In this document: one piece after another, positions 24,101 through 24,753 of the stretch
How the letters are laid out: the number at the start of each line of letters is the position of its first letter
Position numbering within the stretch: the stretch's first letter is position 1
NCBI RefSeq assembly: GCF_000003605.2
Contig: NW_003147276.1
Location: 3,842 to 28,594 of the forward strand
Reading direction: 5' to 3'
Length of the DNA stretch: 24,753 nucleotides
From: Saccoglossus kowalevskii
Taxonomy: Eukaryota > Hemichordata > Enteropneusta > Harrimaniidae
The notes under the pieces: generated by a model
What the model saw: only the letters and a program-made list of their open reading frames with translations
The model's database searches: none
What the model was told of the DNA's origin: nothing
Position numbers and translations under genes: made by a program

Positions 24101-24287
24101 AATAAGTTCAGTTTTTGTTTCGTAACCATCCATTAATTTAATTAATCTTGGATGATCTAATGATGACATAATGTCCATCTCTTGTCTGAACTCTCTTCTC
24201 ATTGTTGGTTTTGAACGGATAAACTTAGCAGCACAGTCTCTCCCGTCTTTACGTGATACAGCGTGCTTTACAACTCCGTATGCACCT
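2851..24287 (-). CDS. Obscurin/UNC-89/SPEG-type giant kinase protein, tandem-kinase isoform (3' part)
   Basis: This is a spliced minus-strand gene whose 5' part lies beyond the right edge. The inferred join is 24287-24087, 22904-22766, 18989-18790, 16835-16683, 16166-16121, 15980-15903, 13957-12781, 10020-9736, 8583-8452, 7840-7676, 7212-7023, 6586-6362, 5960-5719, 5217-5142, 4779-4630, 3112-2851. All junctions have GT/AG and compatible phases, and the frame stays open to a TAA at 2851-2853. Domain order is PK1, linker, I-set Ig, FN3, linker, PK2, C-terminal tail, which in the known families is the obscurin/UNC-89/SPEG ending. These proteins act at the sarcomeric M-line/Z-disc and at the sarcoplasmic reticulum interface. 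Which family member it is cannot be decided without the N-terminal Ig array. The linker-to-Ig junction (donor at 12780) is the least certain joint. The Ig-FN3-PK2 part could instead have its own promoter. Confidence 0.82.
3113..4629 (-). other. Last intron, with a GC-richer patch
   Basis: GT-AG intron between the last two PK2 exons. Around 3640-3860 base composition rises and three frames stay open (plus and minus). A small hairpin ctcggg/cccgag sits at 3738-3754. No domain is recognisable, so this looks like an old inserted repeat rather than an exon. The rest is plain AT-rich intron. Confidence 0.5.
4630..4779 (-). CDS. PK2 exon: C-lobe helices
   Basis: The exon runs from acceptor gttctcttcag to donor GTAAGG. 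It encodes LSGVSPFLFKDKSETMAHIL, then VSQHARDFINKTLQRHA. The start and end phases equal those of PK1 exon d, and LSGVSPF aligns with LSGISPF of PK1. Confidence 0.92.
4780..5141 (-). other. PK2 intron, nothing further seen
   Basis: AT-rich GT-AG intron of 362 bp. The short open frame at 4838-5023 (plus) has no recognisable content. Confidence 0.6.
5142..5217 (-). CDS. PK2 exon: APE motif and helix F
   Basis: This 76-bp exon has acceptor taatttaaacag and donor GTAAGT. It completes EFMAPEAVEG (APE motif) and encodes TSADIWSIGILAFI, helix F with the conserved D-x-W-S-x-G. It ends after two bases of a Met codon, the same place and phase as PK1 exon c. Confidence 0.92.
5218..5718 (-). other. PK2 intron, nothing further seen
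   Basis: GT-AG intron of 501 bp between the activation-loop exon and the APE/helix F exon. It splits a codon after one base, a position with no counterpart in PK1. No gene or repeat is evident in it. Confidence 0.6.
5719..5960 (-). CDS. PK2 exon: catalytic and activation loops
   Basis: The exon runs from acceptor ttttttctctag to donor GTAAGT. It encodes helix E, then HLDIRPDNVLL: the catalytic Asp and the Mg-binding Asn are kept, but the usual Lys two residues after the Asp is Arg. The DFG motif is intact (LIDFGSARR). The activation segment ends DLIPEFM instead of the usual GTPEFV. PK2 is therefore a diverged, possibly low-activity kinase. Family members often have one degenerate kinase of the pair. 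Confidence 0.92.
5961..6361 (-). other. PK2 intron, nothing further seen
   Basis: GT-AG intron of 401 bp. The kinase frame happens to stay open for some 70 codons into the intron upstream of the acceptor, but the acceptor and codon phase show that the exon begins at 5960. Confidence 0.6.
6362..6586 (-). CDS. PK2 exon: N-lobe and hinge
   Basis: The acceptor is ctatttcatttcag. The exon encodes GRFGVVRKC (intact glycine loop), EYAAKLLRVK (ATP-anchoring Lys present), the helix C region with an acidic run (LLEEYELLKDL), and the hinge LILIMERYYGGPVTR. The donor GTACAT leaves two codon bases. The hinge ERYYGG differs from PK1 EMVTGG. Confidence 0.92.
6587..7022 (-). other. Intron inside the PK2 glycine-loop region, nothing further seen
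   Basis: AT-rich GT-AG intron of 436 bp at the conserved Arg codon before the glycine loop. Confidence 0.6.
7023..7212 (-). CDS. FN3-to-PK2 linker and start of kinase 2
   Basis: The exon runs from acceptor actttgtcag to donor GTATGG. It encodes a Ser/Glu-rich linker with basic Ser sites (GMKRQSSMERSF), then HYNFEDEIGR, the first strand of the PK2 N-lobe leading into the glycine loop. The intron falls after two bases of that Arg codon, the same position and phase as at the start of PK1 exon a. Confidence 0.9.
7321..7709. repeat. 48-bp minisatellite derived from the FN3 exon end
   Basis: Four near-identical 48-bp units start at 7321, 7369, 7417 and 7465, with a partial fifth from 7513. Towards the exon come increasingly diverged copies. 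The 53-bp copy at 7609-7661 and the 48-bp segment 7662-7709, which spans the FN3 exon end and its splice donor, align with the unit over their full length (shared landmarks agatc, caggtt, aatc, atgc, gtatg, caat). The array thus starts inside coding sequence and runs into the intron. Its units are 16 codons long and stay open on the minus strand, but the splice phase excludes them from the message. Confidence 0.88.
7676..7840 (-). CDS. Fibronectin type III domain, second-half exon
   Basis: The acceptor is tacatataccag. The exon encodes WVLVSDEIQEACLHVKNL, then LPDTSYRFRVACRNKIGSS, the canonical FN3 L-P-x-T-x-Y-x-F-R-V signature, then the G-strand end SRSSAQVKSMPAG. The donor was chosen as CAG|GTATGT at 7675, because only this site leaves the one codon base required by the next exon. 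The last 34 coding bases and the donor are the apparent seed of the neighbouring minisatellite. Confidence 0.92.
7841..8451 (-). other. Intron splitting the FN3 domain, nothing further seen
   Basis: AT-rich GT-AG intron of 611 bp, phase 1. No gene or clear repeat is visible. Confidence 0.6.
8452..8583 (-). CDS. Fibronectin type III domain, first-half exon
   Basis: The exon runs from acceptor ttaattttag to donor GTAAGT, phase 1 at both ends. It encodes DLPDKPSRPRV, the usual proline-rich FN3 entry, the core Trp in AFVTWKAP, and the strand C tyrosine region (LKAYKLQYRKA). The domain is split by an intron just after strand C'. Confidence 0.92.
8584..9735 (-). other. Ig-to-FN3 intron, nothing further seen
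   Basis: GT-AG intron of 1152 bp, phase 1. Short open frames (for example 8535-8729 and 9435-9620, plus) overlap real exons or have no recognisable content. Confidence 0.55.
9736..10020 (-). CDS. Ig (I-set) domain exon
   Basis: The 285-bp exon runs from acceptor cttttctctag to donor GTAAGT. It encodes one complete I-set immunoglobulin domain: EFAPVFRVLLKD, first Cys in MELSCWV, core Trp in VSWFKD, second Cys in DDVGIYKCMA, and the closing strand AKVAIA. One-domain exons with matching end phases (1-1) are usual in giant muscle proteins. In obscurin/UNC-89/SPEG an Ig domain sits between the interkinase linker and FN3, as here. Confidence 0.93.
11273..11338 (+). repeat. Inverted repeat, possible RNA hairpin
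   Basis: The arms at 11273-11289 and 11322-11338 are reverse complements with one mismatch in 17. As plus-strand RNA the stem would extend inward by about five more pairs, mostly G-U. The total size (66 nt) is like a microRNA precursor, but a foldback element remnant is equally possible. On the minus strand the inner pairs are lost. Confidence 0.5.
12248..12253 (-). terminator. Candidate poly(A) signal for the single-kinase isoform
   Basis: AATAAA is present on the minus strand about 210 nt beyond the stop at 12461, a plausible 3' UTR length. Other AATAAA sites occur further on (for example near 10661), so the actual cleavage site is not fixed. Confidence 0.4.
12461..13957 (-). CDS. Giant linker exon with alternative donor and C-terminal TM tail
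   Basis: The acceptor atttattacag is followed in phase 0 by KALTAVKSAMRIRRLS, which completes an amphipathic basic helix like the calmodulin-binding region of MLCK. Residues 20-390 are low-complexity, rich in Ser/Thr/Glu/Lys, with acidic runs, an STTTVTITTTSTL stretch and basic Ser sites such as RRLSTCS. They are probably disordered. An internal donor CAG|GTGTGT at 12780/12779 falls after one codon base at residue 393, the exact phase the Ig exon needs. Beyond it the frame runs on 106 residues: a charged helical part (near MMKLHMKKK and LEEKEHDLEKFL), then the hydrophobic end and TAA at 12461. Homologues share linkers of this type but not, to my knowledge, the TM end. Confidence 0.88.
   Translation of the reverse strand, partial: KALTAVKSAMRIRRLSTCSTESLSSLGSGRSSHESTPASSDTEARVDPSKTESSEDIQAEEGEISIKIPTLPLGRKKVAPVEREKGQKDIEGIHRLTKPMIATPGLITELILDDNDHYSQHVVDDGNSTPFINPVGPEKALHGTSTELTPIETDICDETPKVLHHTDKNLTKRKIKLSESSDASVFTSFESLDGSDADRETVVLTTTSENCSTTTVTITTTSTLSSVTCEKSAMSGSTTTQGEEVTTLIGCYTESTSSVENDALPPAKAEQECKKTMNFTPAEENTLRNVFKRVRKKIHSDDTPKSDSPDKNKENESNNSSAVNSTDLDLSASHNNNSIPQLVRKPGLKDSKKPDLPSVAEDIHMEELEAQDASATSKGSYEIFPKPKPQRPGVSFSFGGTPEPKTDEKPKMLSLAETMMKLHMKKKAQTGLSLFAKVERTLEEKEHDLEKFLNNTTKYPQLTTPKWLKIKYDRTFRIVFGAIVGALIAILLDIFINF
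12461..24287 (-). CDS. Single-kinase isoform ending in a predicted C-terminal transmembrane anchor
   Basis: The first six PK1 exons join (phase 0) to the whole exon 13957-12461, which stays open to TAA at 12461-12463. The product would be PK1 plus about 498 further residues. The last 24 residues contain an uninterrupted hydrophobic stretch (IVFGAIVGALIAILLDIFI) preceded by a basic patch (KWLKIKYDR) and followed by only two residues, which is the layout of a tail-anchored membrane protein. A minus-strand AATAAA lies about 210 nt past the stop. The extra 106 codons beyond the alternative donor are free of stops in AT-rich DNA and read as protein-like (charged, helix-forming, then hydrophobic). 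I infer an alternative 3' end. Transcript evidence is absent here. Confidence 0.7.
12464..12535 (-). other. Predicted transmembrane tail anchor
   Basis: These are the last 24 codons before the stop in the linker exon. Nineteen residues (12470-12526) are almost wholly hydrophobic apart from one Asp near the end, and they include a GAIVGA small-residue motif. Lys/Arg residues precede it and only Asn-Phe follow it, which predicts an N-terminus-in-cytoplasm tail anchor. The prediction is from composition only. Confidence 0.72.
12779..12780 (-). promoter_or_regulatory. Inferred alternative splice donor inside the linker exon
   Basis: The minus strand reads CGACCAG|GTGTGTCA here, a good donor match. 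Cutting here leaves one base (G) of a codon, and joining to the Ig exon (starting AATTTGC) makes GAA, giving ...PQRP-EFAPVFRV with no frame break. Use of this donor selects the tandem-kinase isoform and removes the transmembrane tail. Confidence 0.65.
14231..15287. mobile_element. Pearl/Helentron-like non-autonomous element with ~145-bp tandem units
   Basis: Units led by a palindromic motif like atggctgccagtcggccat recur near 14250, 14371, 14520, 14660, 14949 and 15089, spaced about 140-150 bp where complete. A larger block of roughly 430 bp (unit plus a flank beginning gaatcgaatcgctaaacc) is itself duplicated (14661-14800 and 15089-15220). The right end has a strong hairpin (agtcccc at 15243-15249 pairing with ggggact at 15271-15277, inner cgga/tccg), then ctaat at 15283-15287. 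Tandem cores of this size are known for bivalve pearl-type elements, and a 3' hairpin followed by CTRR is known for Helitrons. The assignment is inference. The 5' end was not defined. Confidence 0.6.
15464..15675. mobile_element. MITE, TTAA-flanked (piggyBac-like), copy 1
   Basis: The left end ttaaccttttcaccacca (15464-15481) is the reverse complement, with one mismatch, of the right end (15658-15675). Both ends carry TTAA, the target duplication of piggyBac elements, followed by CC. There is no coding capacity in 212 bp. An (AAT)n run sits inside. A second copy lies at 21682-21912. Confidence 0.72.
15881..15892. repeat. G12 homopolymer
   Basis: Twelve consecutive G on the plus strand, C12 on the sense strand just downstream of the PK1 exon f donor. 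Confidence 0.9.
15903..15980 (-). CDS. PK1 exon f: start of the regulatory tail
   Basis: The 26-codon exon lies between acceptor tctctatcag and donor GTAAGA, phase 0 at both ends. It encodes a segment ending KLSVERLKTFNARRKWQ. The ARRKWQ motif marks the start of the autoinhibitory/calmodulin-binding helix in myosin light chain kinases and related titin-like kinases. The helix continues on the next exon. The exon lies only 140 bp from exon e. Confidence 0.93.
16121..16166 (-). CDS. PK1 exon e: 46-bp C-lobe microexon
   Basis: This very short exon has acceptor tatcaacag and donor GTTTGT. It encodes IRMTTEECLDHPWLE, the conserved end of a kinase fold (R-M-T-x-E-E-x-L-x-HPW). It starts with the last base of a Ser codon and ends in phase 0. 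It is easily missed by gene finders because of its length. Confidence 0.92.
16167..16682 (-). other. PK1 intron carrying a 21-bp minisatellite
   Basis: GT-AG intron of 516 bp. About nine units of a 21-bp repeat occupy 16219-16407. The remainder is plain AT-rich sequence. Confidence 0.75.
16219..16407. repeat. 21-bp minisatellite, about nine units
   Basis: Units vary around tgcaccatgggagaaccaca (plus one base). One unit is 20 bp. The 21-bp period keeps a minus-strand frame open (repeated heptapeptides like GALWFS), but this frame is not bounded by splice sites that fit the gene. Confidence 0.85.
16683..16835 (-). CDS. PK1 exon d: C-lobe helices G-H
   Basis: The acceptor gtttactcag and donor GTAATG define the exon. 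It encodes LSGISPFMGEDDKDTL, the typical post-helix-F stretch, then VTEEAKDFISRLLVLDP, which leads into the conserved C-lobe arginine region. The phase (one base in, two bases out) matches both neighbours. Confidence 0.94.
17148..17190 (-). mobile_element. Possible LINE 3'-end remnant
   Basis: On the minus strand a segment reads ctctttgggccaatggcc, then a T-rich stretch and AATAAA (17150-17155). This resembles the end of some marine-invertebrate LINEs as I remember them. It runs opposite to the adjacent endonuclease fragment. Weak evidence. Confidence 0.25.
17304..17663 (+). pseudogene. Non-LTR retrotransposon endonuclease (EEP) fragment
   Basis: One open plus-strand frame runs from a stop at 17301-17303 to a stop at 17661-17663. 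It reads THERNDFI (compare the RNDFI after the GDFNAR motif of LINE endonucleases), then LLDLCKKLDLHIANG, GDFTCY, SVVDYGILSSELF and DASDHLPICLKF. The SVVDY and SDHLP motifs mark the C-terminal half of an exonuclease-endonuclease-phosphatase domain. The N-terminal catalytic part and any reverse transcriptase are missing, so it is a dead, truncated copy. It lies antisense in a PK1 intron. Confidence 0.75.
18790..18989 (-). CDS. PK1 exon c: activation segment and C-lobe
   Basis: The acceptor tttactgcag precedes PENILL, completing HLDLKPEN. The exon holds the Mg-binding DFG (LIDFGLARK), the activation and P+1 segment GTPEFVAPE, and helix F (DLWSLGIIAYV). It ends after two bases of the Met codon at donor GTAAGT. 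All canonical catalytic residues are intact, so PK1 is expected to be an active Ser/Thr kinase. Confidence 0.95.
19632..19842. mobile_element. MITE with 25-bp terminal inverted repeats, copy 1
   Basis: The left end tactgtaaaatactttattt (continuing ttcgct) is the reverse complement of the right end (about 19818-19842) with two mismatches. It is 211 bp, AT-rich, and non-coding. A related, internally deleted copy lies 0.5 kb away. Confidence 0.72.
20351..20499. mobile_element. MITE copy 2, shortened
   Basis: It starts tactgtaatgcactatattt and ends atatttcacagta, matching the termini of the copy at 19632-19842. It shares the internal block ccttttcctatattttacat. At 149 bp it has lost internal sequence. 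Same orientation as copy 1. Confidence 0.68.
21682..21912. mobile_element. TTAA-type MITE, copy 2 (diverged)
   Basis: It aligns along its length with the element at 15464-15675: left end tgaacctttgcaccattca, shared interior aatagcca-tttttgag and gaaatattgaag, right end tttggtggtgaaaaggctaa. The (AAT)n of copy 1 is replaced by (ATC)n at the matching place. The flanking TTAA motifs are decayed. Confidence 0.68.
22139..22199 (+). mobile_element. SINE/LINE-type 3' tail with (ATT)n
   Basis: The sequence runs atgcgcttagag, then ttaagcacaatataaatg, then an (ATT)n tail. Tails with an agcgc-tatataaat core and ATT repeats are common at the 3' ends of invertebrate non-LTR/SINE elements. Only the tail is visible. 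Confidence 0.4.
22766..22904 (-). CDS. PK1 exon b: hinge to catalytic loop
   Basis: The acceptor cctatgcag and donor GTAAGA are clear. The first base completes the hinge Met, giving EMVTGGELFEKL, a hallmark of the MLCK-like kinases. The exon continues through helix E (YFLRQVLEGLEHMH) and stops exactly inside the catalytic loop after HLDLK, in phase 0. The catalytic Asp and Lys (HLDLK) are both present. Confidence 0.95.
22905..24086 (-). other. First visible PK1 intron, nothing further seen
   Basis: AT-rich GT-AG intron of 1182 bp, phase 2, interrupting the hinge Met codon. No gene or clear repeat is visible. Confidence 0.6.
24087..24287 (-). CDS. PK1 exon a: kinase N-lobe
   Basis: The acceptor reads ttttgattttcag before the exon and the donor GTATCC follows it. 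The exon starts and ends after two codon bases. It encodes the glycine-rich loop (GAYGVV), the ATP-anchoring lysine in AAKFI (codon near 24224-24226), helix C (RREFRQEMDIMSSL) and strands 4-5 up to the hinge (ELIMIME). The residues before the glycine loop lie on an exon that is not in this window. The motifs match the titin/MLCK/obscurin kinase group. Confidence 0.93.
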
Positions 24288-24753
24288 CTGAAAATCAAAA
24301 TATGGTGAGATTTTTTTTAATTCCATATGTGCCAAGTTTAACACACTTGTGATACATTGATTACCATAGATGTCTTGGCATTTTGCCATTTTTATACAAA
24401 TCAGAATAGAATAGAACTCTATCTATCAATAAAGAAATAAATTCTGAAGACTTCAAAAATAACCAACACTTAACATAGCCTGACAAGATCGTGTGAATTG
24501 CACCCTCTGCGGTGCTCCAAACCCAACACACGCCTGACAGAACGATGTAGTTTTTCACTTCCCCTGATGTTTTTTTGTTGTTACCAATCAAATTGCAGGA
24601 ACGTCAGATAGTGACAGCCATCAAAAAGTAACCATTGTCGCCAGAATTTCCAGAAATGTTTGCCGACAATGCAAACATAAATATTCATTGAAACTCATTG
24701 CAAGAAGGCATGAATTTGCAGTATTGATCTAGCTGATGAGACATACACTATTC
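24288..24753 (-). other. Intron upstream of PK1 exon a, truncated by the window
   Basis: The exon acceptor at 24288-24289 shows that this is intron. The 76-codon minus frame at 24361-24591 has no kinase or Ig features and does not supply the expected strand before the glycine loop, so that exon must lie further right. Confidence 0.6.

Noticed and set aside
24361-24591. Possible upstream PK1 exon
   Set aside because: The translation lacks the beta-1 strand expected before GRGAYG, and no donor leaving two bases of an Arg codon was found.

Overview
This window is metazoan genomic DNA. It is AT-rich, with spliced genes, GT-AG introns of about 0.14 to 3.8 kb and many short interspersed repeats. 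The only substantial gene lies on the minus strand. I assign it to the obscurin / UNC-89 / SPEG family of giant muscle proteins, because its exons spell the tail order typical of that family: kinase 1 (PK1), long linker, Ig, fibronectin type III, short linker, kinase 2 (PK2), stop. The TE style (pearl/Helentron-like repeats, EEP-type LINE fragment, MITEs) suggests a marine invertebrate such as a lophotrochozoan or non-vertebrate deuterostome. Species cannot be fixed from sequence alone.

Layout, read in transcription direction (right to left): 24288-24753 is intron or upstream sequence with no recognisable exon. Exons 24087-24287, 22766-22904, 18790-18989, 16683-16835, 16121-16166 and 15903-15980 encode a complete-looking, catalytically intact PK1, apart from the extreme N-lobe start, which lies outside the window. 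A very large exon (12461-13957) encodes a calmodulin-binding-like helix and a Ser/Thr-rich linker. Read through, it ends in a predicted single transmembrane segment and a stop. If an internal splice donor at 12780 is used instead, it joins in frame to the Ig exon 9736-10020, then the FN3 exons 8452-8583 and 7676-7840, linker 7023-7212, and the PK2 exons 6362-6586, 5719-5960, 5142-5217, 4630-4779 and 2851-3112. Every junction listed keeps frame and has an AG acceptor and a GT donor.

The locus therefore appears to make at least two proteins. One is a tandem-kinase form with Ig-FN3-PK2. The other is a single-kinase form in which PK1 and its linker end in a hydrophobic C-terminal tail, as in a tail-anchored membrane protein. 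This predicted membrane-anchored isoform is the most interesting item in the window. PK2 keeps most kinase motifs but has Arg in place of the catalytic-loop Lys and an altered P+1 loop.

The introns hold mobile or repetitive DNA: a tandem-repeat element with a terminal hairpin (14.2-15.3 kb), two copies of a TTAA-flanked MITE (15.5 and 21.7 kb), two copies of a second MITE (19.6 and 20.4 kb), an EEP-endonuclease LINE remnant (17.3-17.7 kb), a 21-bp minisatellite (16.2-16.4 kb), and a 48-bp minisatellite (7.3-7.7 kb) that is visibly derived from the end of the adjacent FN3 exon, splice donor included. The left end (about 90-575, plus strand) carries an unidentified, frame-broken coding remnant.
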